Part shown: positions 51,104 through 63,403 of the stretch, in pieces
How the letters are laid out: each line of letters begins with the position of its first letter
Numbering within the stretch: the first letter of the stretch is position 1
NCBI GenBank assembly: GCA_012861695.1
Contig: JAAOOA010000027.1
Span: 1,988,724 to 2,052,723, forward strand
Source: Trematomus loennbergii
Taxonomy: Eukaryota; Chordata; Actinopteri; Perciformes; Nototheniidae
DNA: 64,000 nt
Direction: 5' to 3'
The notes under the pieces: generated by a model
What the model was told of the DNA's origin: nothing
Databases searched by the model: none
What the model saw: the letters and a program-made list of their open reading frames with translations, nothing else
Program-made: the position numbers and the translations under genes

Positions 51104-52970
51104 TCCATATTCTTGTGGCCATGCAGAGTGTCCTCTCTCTCACACAGTTGCTTCGTGCTTTCACATCTCCTCTCCTCCTACATTTCTCGTCCTCCCTCGC
51201 TCCCTAGTGTTTTACACACATCCTCAGATTCACACACACATTTTCTTCTATCTCCTCTCTCACCTATACCCACTTCTCTCAGTCAGGAGAAATGTTCATG
51301 AGCCTCCCCCTCTCCCTCCGTCAGCCCTTCCTTTTGCTATTTTCTGCCTATTCTCCCTCTTCCTGTTCTCTTTTCCTACCTCCCTCTGTTCCACTCTCTC
51401 TTCCCTAGATGTCTGATAAGCATTCAGTGGCAGTACCATCTGAACCCCCCCCCCTCCATCTCACTCCAACCTGCCATTGTATCCTAGCAACCATAACTTT
51501 ACTAGTAGTAGTAACATCAGTCTGGCACCTATCCTCAGCACTCATCCAATAGTATCCACTGTGCATTTAAAGGACTAGGTTTATAGCAGATGGCGCTTCA
51601 CATTAACAAATCAGTTCAAGCACTAAGAAAAATTGTCTGCTTTAGTTGCAACATCTTTTAATTATTGTTAATTATGAGCATCTGATCCACCATGAATGAT
51701 GCATGACTTGACTGAGATAGCAACAAAAGCATGTCTCCTTGAAGTTTTGGGGAATTTAAGATTACACATTTTGAGATTGGCTTGTAATCACTCAAACTAG
51801 GCCAAACAGCGTATGATCTGAACACCAGAATCTATTGCCATCAAAATTGGGACACATAATCCCTCCTCCAGATTTCCACACAACAAGATCAGAGGATTGA
51901 GACAAACTTTGCAGGTTTAATTACCGTGAATGGTCTCCTGCTTTGCCAATCAGTGATTCACTGAATGCTCCACGGGGTGTGAAGATGTATCACAAAACAA
52001 CCAAACAAACTCCACTTCCCACACATAAAGTGGTATTTATAAAAGTAGAATGTGTGCACCTCACACATACCTCAGACCACATGGTTTCTTACACTCTTGC
52101 AAATCTCTTTGTTTTTGGGCAAATTTAGCTAAATACATGCTACGCTAAGTAACTTCAATACGATCAGAAATGTTATCCTTTACTGTGCAGTCAAATACTA
52201 AATTCTGATTTCACATTGAAAAAGTCATTTTCAAATGTCCACAGCCAGTTGAGGGCTTTGTGTATGTCTGTGCTAACATGTTATTGTTAAGAGAACATAA
52301 GTGCGTTACAATGTGAATTATGGTAAAATGCAATATGTGTACCTGGATAGAGCACCTATAACAGTCAAAGAGTTCAGTGTGGAACGGCGGACACTTCTCA
52401 CTCTTAAGGATTGCCATGTTGTTTTTTGTACTATTTATTAATGTCTCACAATAATGGTGTTGAAAGAAACTAGTTTTAGTGTTAGTTTTATTGGGTTCAT
52501 TGAGCAGTCTGTAATGATTTGCTACTGCGAACAATAACGTTAGCTAACTAGCAACCTAGCTAACATTGACAATCGTTACTTCTGGTGGGGGCACAGCCGC
52601 CGGGACAACACTACCCAGTGAAACTGACATACTTCACAGGGAAGTATCCGAACTCTCTTATATCTTGGAATCAGTGGCGCCATTGGACAATAGATTTGTC
52701 CAATGGCGCCATTGGACAAATATGCAATGGCCCTAAATCCATCCTTAGGGCATGCTCTAACAGTGTGCCAAATGTCATGTTTTTATCATCAAAAGCACAA
52801 TTCATTCACATATTTGCTGGACTACTGGAACGTTTTTGTTTTTCCCACAATTAGAAGTTGCCAGTATTAAACACATTGTTGTTATCAAATTTAAACCATA
52901 TAATTAATAAATGGGTGAAAATGGCTGGTGTCCATAATGGGCAGCATTAATATATACCCACATGACAGCT
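51104..52970. other. Non-coding sequence with a small hairpin
   Basis: 51120-51420 is CT-rich. A perfect 16-bp inverted repeat is at 52675-52711. No gene is recognised. Confidence 0.45.
52675..52711. repeat. Perfect 16-bp inverted repeat, 5-nt loop
   Basis: TGGCGCCATTGGACAA (52675-52690) and TTGTCCAATGGCGCCA (52696-52711), followed at once by another TTGGACAAAT. It is not AT-rich, so a chance origin is unlikely. Confidence 0.9.
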
Positions 52971-52971
52971 C

Positions 52972-53110
52972 ATTGTTACTTTGTTATTCTACTCCACTAC
53001 AATTCAGAGGTTAACCTGGTATTTTTACTCCACTACATTTATTTTAGTTACTTTGCAGATTCTGATTAATGATGTGAAATATAAACAACCCTTAAATCAG
53101 ACTTTAGTTA
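52972..53110 (+). repeat. GTAACTAAGTACT-type fish repeat, copy 4 fragment
   Basis: TTCTACTCCACTACAATTCA GAGG, then TTTTTACTCCACTACATTTA and GTTACTTTGCAGATT are standard words of this family. Confidence 0.55.
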
Positions 53111-53289
53111 CACCTGAGTAAAATTCAGGAAAGGTGATTGTCAAGTGCCAACAATCAGGCGAGATATTTGATAGTTGCTGCTTGAGAAGACTAAACATTT
53201 ATCTGCAGATCCCTATAAAGTATATTCATTACTCGTTATTCTCTACTAATAGTTAATTAAAAACTGTATATAATGGCTATTTTGCACAT

Positions 53290-53430
53290 CCCTTTCAAGA
53301 TTTCAAGATTGTCTAAGGTTTATTGACATATCATATACACAACTATGTTGAAGTTATGCAATTAATGAAAAACTTGGGTCACAGGTTCCTCAACAGTGCA
53401 TTACAAGACATCTATCGATATGTGTATACC
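53290..53430 (-). repeat. LINE-tail-like repeat (minus)
   Basis: TTTCAAGATTTCAAGATTGTC then GGTTTATTGACATATC: the complement is a CAATAAA-type LINE end with a short tail repeat. 53111-53289 and 53431-53960 show nothing beyond AT-rich sequence. Confidence 0.4.
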
Positions 53431-53960
53431 TCCACCATTAAACTGTCATATTCTGCACATTTCTTATACTATCTACATACATAAGAGTATAATTCATATG
53501 TATAATATCAGTTAAAATAAGTGCTTCAACATAGTTAACATTGCAGGAAATAAATATATTAGACATTAAGTACTTTGTCAGGCTTAATATTTATCTGTAG
53601 ATACCCCCAAAGCTTTTTTTATTTAAAAGAAGACCTTAACCTAAAGTATTATTTAATGTTTAAAAAACGGTTAATTAATTAATCTGTTTTGCACATCCTC
53701 CTATTAATATCTTTGTACATCCGGCACTAAACTGTTTTATTGTAGAGATCACTTACAGTATCTTCTTGATTTTTTATATTCTATATTTATATCATTGACC
53801 TTCTACTTTCCCCCTATTTTGTATGTACTCTTAAACCCTTTCATATCGCATAAACACCATATCCCAACGTGCATTGTGGCTAAACAATCCAATCACAGAG
53901 CTTAAACCATAGCTGAGGATCTTGGGTAATCAGTTCAGTGGGTGTGTATCTGTTTCCGGT

Positions 53961-54240
53961 TATTTTTATTTAGAAATTCAGTTCCTGACGGACGCCAAAA
54001 AAGCCAGAGATTATAGAATTAAACAAATAAATAAAAACAAGGATAATTGTGTGTTATTGTTGAGTAAATAACAGTGTGTTATTTAGAAAAGAATAACAAA
54101 TTAGAAGGAAAAAAACATTAAAAAAATACAGATTTCAGTATTCTGAGGCTCTGAGCCCCATTTATTTTCCTCGCGGACGGCAAAAAAAGTCCGACATTAT
54201 ACGATTTAAAATAAAAACAATAATCGTGGCTTGATATTGA
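53961..54240 (+). repeat. Diverged direct duplication
   Basis: CGGACGCCAAAAAAGCC, GATTATAGAATTAAA, AAAACAAGGATAATTGTG (53988-54050) recur as CGGACGGCAAAAAAAGTCC, CATTATACGATTTAAA, AAAACAATAATCGTGG (54173-54230). Confidence 0.6.
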
Positions 54241-54439
54241 GTAAGAAGATGTTTTTATGAACCCCACAGCTTCTGGTCTTCCAAGACCCGACCGGACAAA
54301 AAGACGTGGTGCAGGCACGAAACACACTACCAATAGAAATACATTGCTTTTAAAATCGTTCTGTGTGACACGAAAAAAAAGGGGAAAATCGTGTTGGTGA
54401 ACACGAATCAATAGATTAAATGTTGTGACTATAACAAGA

Positions 54440-54870
54440 AATGCCGTGAGACCGGGTTGGACTGAGAGTCTCAGATCACCTCAGCTCAGGTGAAGTAAAG
54501 GACTCTCAGTGTTTAGATAGTTAACTTTAGTCTAAGTTATCTCAGTGGGTCTCGAAACGGTTTGGTCACCATTAATGTAAATAAGTATTTCTGAGGCACA
54601 CGTTTATATGATCATTATAGGTATAAAATAAGAGCATAAATGAAAAACAGGTATGAAATACTATATGACAGTAAAAAAATAATAAAGTTTAAAAGGGGAG
54701 TGATTTGTAAAATATCCATAAAGAAAAAGTAAATCTGTTTACAGTTCTGTTTCATATGGGTGTTGAGAGATGTATCCATAGATCTCTTCATTTTGCTCTC
54801 AAAGTGCACCAGATTGATGCATTGAGCTTGCTCCCGGACCCCCCTAGAGGAGGTTAGGTCCACCCCCCAC
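54440..54870 (+). repeat. Dispersed repeat, copy of 62345-62790 and (inverted) 59940-60110
   Basis: AGGTGAAGTAAAGGACTCTC AG, then TAGTCTAAGTTATCTCAGTG GGTCTC and AAAGGGGAGTGATT and TGTTGAGAG, all also at 62345-62790 in order. Inverted at 59985-60060 as GAGACCCACTGAGATAACTT AGACTAAAG. This appears to be the 3' part of the hAT element at 61080-62830. Confidence 0.7.
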
Positions 54871-55099
54871 TTATATATATTGCACTTTTCCCCTGCTTAC
54901 ACCTAGCCTATATGCCGTGAGCTGATTATCGAGCCTTCATTGTAACAGTCGCGGGTACACTGTGTATGTGCGTGTGGGGAGTGTTGCAGTAGAAAATTCA
55001 ACTGTAGCGCCCGGGACATTAATGGGAAACCCTAAATGTTTGAGCACCCTCTATGAAACGTCAAGCTACCCCACAGCACCCCAAGAGAAAATGTCTGGC

Positions 55100-57180
55100 G
55101 CCGCCACTGCTTGGAGTGAGGGTCTCAATTAGTTTCACTAACAGACATAAGGTTATTACAGCAACAACTGTTAACTTGTATCTGGTTGATAACCCTAGTG
55201 TTTTCACAGTTTTAACGTTGCTGTTGCTGTCTGATAGCTTTACGTTTTTCTCAGAGCTACCAACAGATGACTTCCATTCATTTTCACATGAACAGAAGAT
55301 TTGTATACAGTAGTATACAGTTTTATACGAACTGACCTTGCTTGGTATAATGAACATTTTCATTACTATCACTCTTATCCTTCTATGCATCCACCGTCAA
55401 TGGCGCTCTTTTTCTGGGTAGTTCCTACAGGTTATCTACTCTGGTTGTTCGGCTACCTGGTGATAACTACTGTAAGATATTTTGTTGAGTCGCTTTATGG
55501 TGAAATGCTCTCTAGCAGGCAGTGGTTCACGGTACATCAGAATCAGAATACCTTTATTAGTTCCACAGAGGGGGGATTTGCATCGTTACAGCAGGAAAGA
55601 GCCACAGACAGCTTAATGTTACCTATGTTAAGAAAAAAATACTAAGTTATGATATAATAAAAATATAATATAAAAAATAAAAGTAAAAGAAAAATACTTG
55701 TAGGTATTTTACTTTGAAAGGAAGAACATGAACCAGAAGTTGACAGAACGCAGATGGTGTCATTATTCTACATCCATTACTTTTTGCAATCAATATATAG
55801 TCCATAATGATCAGTTGTTGTGTCTTTAACGTCTTATAACGTCTGAGTTGTAAACCTGCATAGAGTTTTATGCATTGGAAATGATGACAAGAACAGAGGC
55901 AGCCAAGTCCATCCCAGCCCTCCCTTCTGAAGAGCAGCTGGGTTCAATCAGTTCACTTAAACCGATGCAAAGCAGTCAACCTTTGCCGTAATGTAATGTA
56001 ATATAGGGGCTCCATCAGGCCAAGCAGTGGCCCTTGAGACAGCCTATTTGACTGAGAGGAACCTTTTCAAATAAATATTTTTTGTGGCAAATCACTGTAA
56101 AACTGTTCAAGATATCACATTAACAATGAGCTGTGTGTATAATAAAGAAATAATGGAAATAAAAGGCATAACAGCCATGGTTTGTTCTTATAAGATCTGG
56201 AGATGTTTTTTATATTGACATATTTAGTATTGATTTGTCGGTTGGCCAGAAACACTTTGGTAAAAACGACTACAGCGCTGAGCTGTTTTACCTCTTGTCA
56301 GCTTTAGTGATATCATAAACCTGTACATTGTTTACAGTCTTTACAAAATAAAAAAACTGGTCGAAGACATCCTCGCATCATTTTCAGGATTGAGTATCTT
56401 ATTGGCTTCCTTTTTCTCCTAATGGAGGAGGGATATGTTCCTTTTTTTTTGTACAACCTTATCTAATGTTCATTGGAAAAGGAAACAGAAGGTGGGTGAC
56501 ATACAGTATGTAACCACACAGCCTTTTGAACATCTGCTTGGTTCTAACAGCATAAATTACACTCATCTGTTAACAGCGCTCTGTCTGCAGGCTGAACACT
56601 GTTCTCATTAGAACATGCAGTGCTGTAGGCTGGACAGGTCTAAGATGTGAATGTTGTGGTGGCAGCTAATTACTAGGCATCAGCACAATAATACCCCAAC
56701 TTTCGACCATATCCTTTTAAAATATATTATTTAAGGACACAGAGGATGCAGGGTAAACATAAGAGATGAAGAAGGAGAGCTTGGTCCAGTTTAATGAAGA
56801 AAAGGAGCCATATGCTGTGTCTTCCCCCTCTCAACATGGGCAACGTAAGATCACTGCTAATAATAAGACGGAATATCTGGAGTTCTGAGGTTGGGTGTGT
56901 ATGCGTTTTCATCAGTGGCGTTCGGACTGTTCAGTAAGCACTTCCATCGGTTTCTTTCCATAGCGTTTCCATCGGTAACGTTTCCATGAGTTCTTTGGTG
57001 GCTTCCGGACTGTTTTGGCAGGCAGGGATTGCATAGGGAGCTTCCCCATGTCCTCACACTGAGCCAGAGTCTTCACCATGAGCCTGAGCTGTGGAGGACG
57101 TCCTGCTGGTTCCTGAATAAAACGCTGTGTGTACAGGGGTCCCAATGTGTGTGGGACTGCCTAGCATTTTTATAAATAGA
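55100..57180. other. Non-coding sequence, LINE-tail remnant
   Basis: 55537-55570 (AATCAGAATCAGAATACCTT TATTAG) is the minus-strand tail of a LINE or SINE. No gene recognised in the remainder, including the minus-strand frames at 56857-57145. Confidence 0.4.
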
Positions 57181-57215
57181 GGGGATAAATAAAGTTAAAT
57201 CTTATCTTATATTTA
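57157..57215 (+). repeat. LINE-tail-like end
   Basis: TTTTATAAATAGAGGGGATA AATAAAGTTAAATCTTATCT: a tail with TCTTA repeat. No upstream coding part is seen. Confidence 0.35.
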
Positions 57216-59690
57216 ACCAATCTCCCAGCATTTGATTGACAATCGCCCGTCTAAAACTGGATTTATCCAAGGCTGTTTAGAAACAAGGGCCCTCACCATT
57301 GTCAATCAATCAACACATAAACTTATTTACGTAGGGGTGTAGCTGGTGGTGGACGATTTCCAGGGAGTATTTGTGAGATTTGCCAAAATATTTTCTCAAT
57401 CATGCATGAAGGTGAATATGATTTAAAGAGACTCACATGCAAAACTCACAAGAAATGCCCAAGACTCAATAAGAAAAATGTGATCTCTGGATACATTCCT
57501 TTTGAAACCAAAAGAGGTTAACCAAACAGAGAAGGTCACAGCAGCTGAAATAACTACTCGCAATCATCCAGGTCAGCAGACTGTGGTGGTAAGCTAGCTC
57601 CGGTCATCTTTCCAGAAAAATTATATTCAAATCAATATATGTAATTCCTTCACTTGCATGGTTTGTGCAAACAAGTAACCCATAAAGCAGTGTTATCAAT
57701 ATTAAAAGCTAATATTTTCAACAGAAATGTTTATTTTAAATCTAAAATGTGAATCTAAACTTTCTCTTATCATTGCAGAAACAAGTCCAGCACAAAAACT
57801 CTTTGTCCCACATGTGGCTTGTTGGCACCTGGTCACCATAGGCTACAAGGACTTTTATTGCACATTTTTACTTTAACTTATGTTAATAAAATATAAATTA
57901 ATTTTGTTCTAATATTGTGCAACTGCCATAAAAAAATCGTATTTTGCTCTGGTATTATTAATTAATTAAAACATGTAATGCATGCAAAGAGCTGGTGGTA
58001 GAATGCCATAGTGGCAAACCTTGTCCTCCTGTACCTGAGAGCATTCAGGGAATAGTCATTGAGATTGTGGAGAACACCAAAAGCAAACCTCTCACTCCTA
58101 ACAAAGTTTAATTGCGCATTTGCAAATTGCAATATTGATGTTGAAATTATATATTATGCAACTCTAATTGTACATCCTTGCTCTCATTTTACGTTCTGTT
58201 CCAAGGGTTCAGATTGTGGAGGAGTAGATGTAAGAGAACATTATTCAAAGCCTTTTTATAAATGATAGCCATGGAGAGGAGGCAGAGCATGTACTTTTTA
58301 ATTGCACACACATAAAAACCATCAATCTATTTGTATGAAAGGTTGTTGATTTCAGCATTGAGATTATAGCATCTCTCACTATGAACAGTGGTGTAAGTCA
58401 TAGTGTCAGTCACCGCTGCAGTGCCCCTGAATGTCTACTGTCTGAATGCTTTCATTCATCCGCACCGCCGAGACAGAGGTGCCAGACAGAAACTGCATTT
58501 ACATTTAAGATATTTAGCTCCTACTCATGGGCTTAGAGAATACTGCGTATCTGTGAGGGTGCTTGCGATGAGTGACAGCATTTTCCGCTCAAAAGCAGCA
58601 CAAATGTCAAGATTAGACAAGGCTGGACTTTGATAAAGGGTTTGCTTAGTATTGTGACCCAAACATATTGTGGTAAACGTATACAGGCTTTAATAAACTA
58701 AACAACATTTCCTTATAGTTACATATTAAAAAGACTTAAACAGACTACTGTTAGATTTGTAAATGTGTGGTTTACGATTATGTTAGGAAAAACTAAAAAG
58801 AGCATATAGTGTTTGTTGTAAAAGGATCAGATGTTATCTCTTCTCTGTCAGCTGTACTGTTCTGTAGGATAATACTTTAAGTGTGAATCTATACGCCTAC
58901 TGCCTGAATCTGCTTTATGGTTTTCACTTTCTTTGGTTCATTTGTTCTTTTTTTTTATTCAGTAGGTGAACATATATGTTCATAAGATAGTGTGTGTGAG
59001 CTTAACTGTGTGCGTTAAACTAAAACAGAGCATTTCTTTTGTCAGCTCAGATCAAATTTCTGCTTTTTTAAACTGTATTATGTGCTTATGTGTTTCAGTG
59101 TTGGTGTGTAGGCTGTCTGAATATGCTTCATGAAAGACAGGTTTTGTATCAATAAAATCATTTTTGATCCTAAATATCTTGGTTTCTTCTTTTCTAAGGT
59201 CACATTGTTCTGTTGTCTTGCATAAAACAATTAAGTCAAAACATCTGATTGATATTTTTTTACTTTATTTGCAATGCAATTTATATTGAGGTAATCTGAA
59301 ATTAAAGTAATCAGGTTACATCACCTTGGATTAGTGAATACATTTTTTGTATCGGTAACTAGTAATTGTAACTAAATACATTATAAATCTAACCCTCCCT
59401 TCCTTGAGTATATAAATGTGGTGAAATAAAACATTTAATGAAATCAGTTCAAAGATTTGCTGATAAATTAATGGAAAGAATCCCTATTTTCACATTAATA
59501 ATATTTGCTGGAAAATGAATATGTTCAAAATCAAAGTTTAAGTCAAATCGCAACAATCCATCCAATACTTTCTTGTCCTTAGCCTCCAAAACACCATTAT
59601 TGTCCAATCTAGATCAAAAGCCAGTGTTTCCTGATTAAAGGTAAGTAAGTAAAAAAAACATATTGCTAAAAACAAACTACATTAGGGCAG
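57216..59690. other. Non-coding sequence, nothing recognised
   Basis: ATCAATAAAATC at 59148-59160 is a possible poly(A) signal, but no gene could be tied to it. A GTAACTAGTAATTGTAAC-like scrap lies at 59355-59372. Confidence 0.4.
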
Positions 59691-59939
59691 GGCCGGCTCT
59701 AGACAATTTGCAGCCCTAGGCGAGATTTTAGCTGGCGCCCCCGCCCCCAGCCAGAGAATCGTACAATAGAAAATAGAAAACTTATTTTTATTTTTGTTGT
59801 TCATTCATAGCTTATTTTACCAGTTAACATTTATTTATTTATGCATTTTTTTATATCTCCAGTTTTAAAGGATATTTTTGGTTTACTGTCCTATAGTATA
59901 CATTGAAATGATTTCAAACCTGTTTATCCCAATAATTAT

Positions 59940-60110
59940 AAAGGTGTGCCTTGGAAATATGTGTTTACATAAATTGTGACCAAACTGTTTGAGACCCACT
60001 GAGATAACTTAGACTAAAGTGAACTATCTAAACACTCAGAGTCCTTTACCTCACTGAGCTGTAGTTATCAGCCTCTCAGTCTGACTGGAGAGGACTCTCC
60101 CTCCACATTA
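59940..60110 (-). repeat. Inverted copy of the 54440 / 62345 repeat
   Basis: ACTGTTTGAGACCCACTGAG ATAACTTAGACTAAAG then CACTCAGAGTCCTTTACCTC. Just upstream, GGGCCGGCTCTAGACAATTT and CCCTAGGCGAGATTTTAG (59690-59740) is a known style of fish element end. Confidence 0.65.
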
Positions 60111-60164
60111 TTGTAGAAACATCTTATTATTATATCCGTTAGAGCAGCTAGCACCAGATTCTAA

Positions 60165-60427
60165 CCCCTAGATTCCACCGGGTCCGTCTGCGCCGCATTG
60201 CGGTTTTGGTCCGGCTTCCTCCGGCGTCATACCCTACCAGGCGCGTTTCAGAAGCATTTCAGAAGCGGAGCGTCTTGTCTGCCGGCTCGCAGTTTTTGTT
60301 GATTTGGGCATATTTCCTGGACAGGCTACGGGCCCGTAACGCGCCCGTAACGCGCCCGTAACGCGCCCGTAACGCGCCCGTAACGCGCCCGTAACGCGCC
60401 GCAGACGGACCCGGTGGAATCTAGGGG
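60165..60427. mobile_element. Harbinger-like short element with 28-bp perfect ends and a CGCGCCCGTAA array
   Basis: CCCCTAGATTCCACCGGGTC CGTCTGCG and its complement form the ends; TAA lies on both sides (60162-60164, 60428-60430). 263 bp. Six units of an 11-bp repeat (CCCGTAACGCG) fill about 60333-60397 next to the right end. Confidence 0.87.
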
Positions 60428-60689
60428 TAATAACAACAGCGCCGGTACCGGTGCGCACTCCCTCTCTCCCTCGCTCGCTCCCACGCTCACTCTCACTTTG
60501 GCTGTGAGCTGCGGGCGCCTGATAAGCCAACATCCCCCATTTTCATCACTTACAGCGCCCATCGTACAGGGCAAATGAAAAGTGTAACCGGGGTGAAAAG
60601 GGTGTTACATTTACTTAATTATGAATGTTGTTACATCAAAGCCGAAAATTAGGATGAGCACCAACGGTCAAAAATGTTTTTCTACCAGC

Positions 60690-60862
60690 GCAGCGCCTCC
60701 CCACCGGGTTCGTCTGCGCCGTGTTGTGGTTTTGGTCCGGCCTCCTCCGGCGTCATACCCTATGACGCGTTTCAGAAGCATTTCAGAAGCGGAGCGTCTT
60801 GCCTGCCGGCTCGCAGTTTTTGTTGATTTGGGCATATTTCCTGGACAGGCTACTTTGTACAG
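60690..60862 (+). repeat. Left-part copy of the 60165 element
   Basis: Matches 60173-60328 from CCACCGGG through GGTTTTGGTCCGG, TCCGGCGTCATACCCTA, GCATTTCAGAAGCGGAGCGT and TTGATTTGGGCATATTTCCT to GGACAGGCTAC. It lacks the outer end and the 11-bp array; after GGCTAC it continues with unrelated sequence. Confidence 0.85.
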
Positions 60863-61226
60863 ACAAAGTTAATAATAACTGTAATATTCCAGTTATAAAC
60901 GACATGAATCAAAGATGTGTTGCTGTATTTTAGTGGTAAAAAAATGCATTCATCATCATAATTATTCTATATATATAATTTACACAGTGCCAAACCGGAG
61001 GAGAACGCTGGCATTTCTCCTCCTACTTGAAAGACTACGGAGGGATAGGGTCTGCAAAATTAGTTTGTGTGTGTGTATACATGGGCGTAATTTCCACTGG
61101 GGACAGGGGGGACATGTCCCCCCCACTTTTCCAAATCCCGTTTGTGTCCCCCCCACTTTTCAAATGTGTTTATTATTTTTTTTATGCAAGCGGTCATCGT
61201 CTGTGTTGTGTGGCACGAGCGCATTT

Positions 61227-61230
<4 letters not shown>

Positions 61231-61271
<41 letters not shown>

Positions 61272-61327
61272 GACAGTGACAGAGAGAGAGATAGACAGAC
61301 AGAGAGAGACAGAGAGACAGAGAGAGT
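61231..61327 (+). repeat. (GA)n microsatellite
   Basis: A pure GA run of about 35 bases, then GA with ATAG and ACAG interruptions. Confidence 0.95.
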
Positions 61328-61430
61328 TACGGGGGTTGTTGTTAGCATCTGGTGCTAGCTCGGAGCTAACGGAGATTAGAAGCTGTTTCAACAATAAGGA
61401 GAGGGAGAGTCCTCTCCTGTGGGACTGATG

Positions 61431-62338
61431 CCCCTTTCACACCGGCGCTTTTCCAGCTCCTGCTGGGAGCTAGAGCCTGAAAAGCGCCGGTTTTTTCCTG
61501 TTCACACCGCAGCGGCGGCGCGTCATAGCTCCGGAATGCGGTTCACTTCCAGCTCCAAAAAGTTGTCGGTCCAGAGGCAAGAGCTTTGGAGCTATGACGC
61601 GGCGTCGCTTACGTCGAGGCGTGCAGGAAACCTTACTTTGACCATCCGTTCGCTGTCATTGATCATTGTGGAGAGCAGGCAGACGTTTTGTTTGTTATTA
61701 TAGCAGCTATCGGATGGAATTAATACATGGGCTGTACAGGTTGTCATGTCCGACTATCACAAGTAGAATCATAATGAAAAATACGCCGGTAAAATGTGCC
61801 TGGAGAAAACGGCTTAGCAAGTAGTCAGTTTAGCTTCGGTTGCTATGCTAACATCACCCATGTTATACCAGAGAAACTTTCATAACAGTGTTGTGATGCC
61901 AAACAGCGTCAATTCAGACTGACACACATTCACTTAAGGGGAACTGGGGATATGTATCAGCTGCTTGTGTGACAGTCAGACAGTGAATACTTTAGAGCCG
62001 TGTGAGCTAACGGGAGAATAACTCCCGTTGAAGAGCAGCCAGCACTGCAGCGGTCGGTAAATGCCGCTGAAACACATTAATAAACAATGAACCACGGCAC
62101 TCTGGAGAAAAGTATAAGGTTGGAGAAGTCGTTATTTAATTTAATCTGGCTTCGTATGATTAAAAGCAACACGATCGTCGACCCGACGTAGTCCCCGGCC
62201 CGTTGTTGTTGTGGGAGAAAATCTCTCGGCAGCTCTGGGCGGTGTGAACAGAGCGGGAGCTGAAAAGGGAAACGGGAGCTGAACCAGAAAAGCTCTCGCG
62301 AGGAGCTAGAAAGTGAAAAGCGCCGGTGTGAAAGCCGC
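61431..62338. mobile_element. Inverted-repeat element nested in the hAT at 61080
   Basis: CTTTCACACCGGCGCTTTTC (61434-61453) and its exact complement (62315-62334); CAGCTCC / GGAGCT words follow on both sides. ATG lies at 61428-61430 and 62339-62341, a possible 3-bp target copy. It interrupts the hAT transposase scrap after LLWD. Its interior matches 23880-24480 in reverse. Confidence 0.78.
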
Positions 62339-62876
62339 ATGAGAGAATAACGTCAGCTCAGGCAGGTAAAGGACTCTGAGTGATTAGGTTGTAAACTTTA
62401 GTCTAAGTTATCTCAGTGGGTCTCAAAGGGAATGGTCATACATGTAAACAAATATCTCCATATATTTAATATAGGCCTAGTTGTAAAAAATAAGTTAAGC
62501 AATCATCCCAATGTGTACTATACTGTAGGTCAGTAAAAAAATCAAAAACACAGTTTGAAAGGGGAGTGATTAGTAAAATATGCATTACTAAAAAGAAAGA
62601 ATGCAGACTAGGTAAGATAAAGATAGGAGAGAAGAGTTTATCAAATATGTGTTATTGCTTGTGAGCATATTCTAATGGTTTTTTGATTATTGAAATAGCT
62701 ATACAGTTCTGTTTCATGAGTGTTGAGAGCTGTATCCATAAATCTCTTAAATTAAATCGGGAAAATGTTTAATTGCGGAGGACCCCCTGTTTTGTGTCCC
62801 CCCACTTCTCAAACCAAAGTTACACCCTTGTGTGTATATATATAGCTCTGAAGTTCCACTTCCTGCCTGCCCGACC

Positions 62877-63124
62877 TTACGTTACGGCTGCGCCGCGACA
62901 AAAATAGGATTCGATCCTAATTTTAGAGGAGCCCTGCGCCGAGCCGCTTCTGGGACGCTTCTGAGCCGTAACGCGCCGCGTGTGGTGGAATAGCACCCAT
63001 TGACTAGAGTGGCCGCGATCGCCGTGAGCACCGCGGCGCAGCCGTAACGCGCCCGTAACGTGCCCGTAACGCGCCCGTAACGCGCCCGTAACGCGCCGCA
63101 GACGGACCCGGTGGAATCTAGGGG
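62877..63124. repeat. Relative of the 60165 element with CGCGCCCGTAA array
   Basis: The right end GCAGACGGACCCGGTGGAAT CTAGGGG ends at 63124, preceded by about five CCCGTAACGCG units (63043-63098). The left half (TACGTTACGGCTGCGCCGCG) is different from that of 60165. Confidence 0.75.
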
Positions 63125-63299
63125 TTAGGGTCACATGGCTGTTGGGTTTATGTTTGCACCACCATACACGCAAAGCAAATTCCTTGTATGTATCCCTTCA
63201 TGCCGTTTCTATGTACATAGACAGACATTCACCAGTGGTGATTTACTGTCGTGAAAATCACTAAATCTTGTGTTAACCTCAGATCTTATTTCATGTATC

Positions 63300-63403
63300 T
63301 AAACAAAAACGTGTTAAAAAAAAAATGGACTTCAAGACAACGGAACTGGAAGTAGTAAATGCTAACTCATTTCTGGGTTTCAGGACTCATTCCTCGAGCA
63401 CTC
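63300..63403 (+). repeat. Family D repeat end
   Basis: GACTTCAAGACAACGGAACT, GCTAACTCATTTCTGGGTTT CAGGACTCATTCCT, then GAGCACTCTGTGGG in place of CACCACTCTA. Confidence 0.55.

Larger units (their letters stand above)
61080..62830 (+). mobile_element. hAT-like element with 8-bp target duplication, itself interrupted
   Basis: Ends CATGGGCGTAA and TTACACCCTTG are inverted with two mismatches; TGTGTATA lies on both sides (61072-61079, 62831-62838). Subterminal GGACATGTCCCCCCCACTTT on the left and GTGTCCCCCCACTTCTCAAA on the right. A (GA)n tract at 61231-61327 and a transposase scrap EIRSCFNNKERESPLLWD ending at 61428 are inside; directly after it a second element begins. The TGTGTATA duplication is in a TG-rich context, so it is a little less certain. 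Confidence 0.78.

Noticed and set aside
59148..59160. AATAAA as end of a gene
   Set aside because: No coding exon precedes it within several kb that I can recognise.
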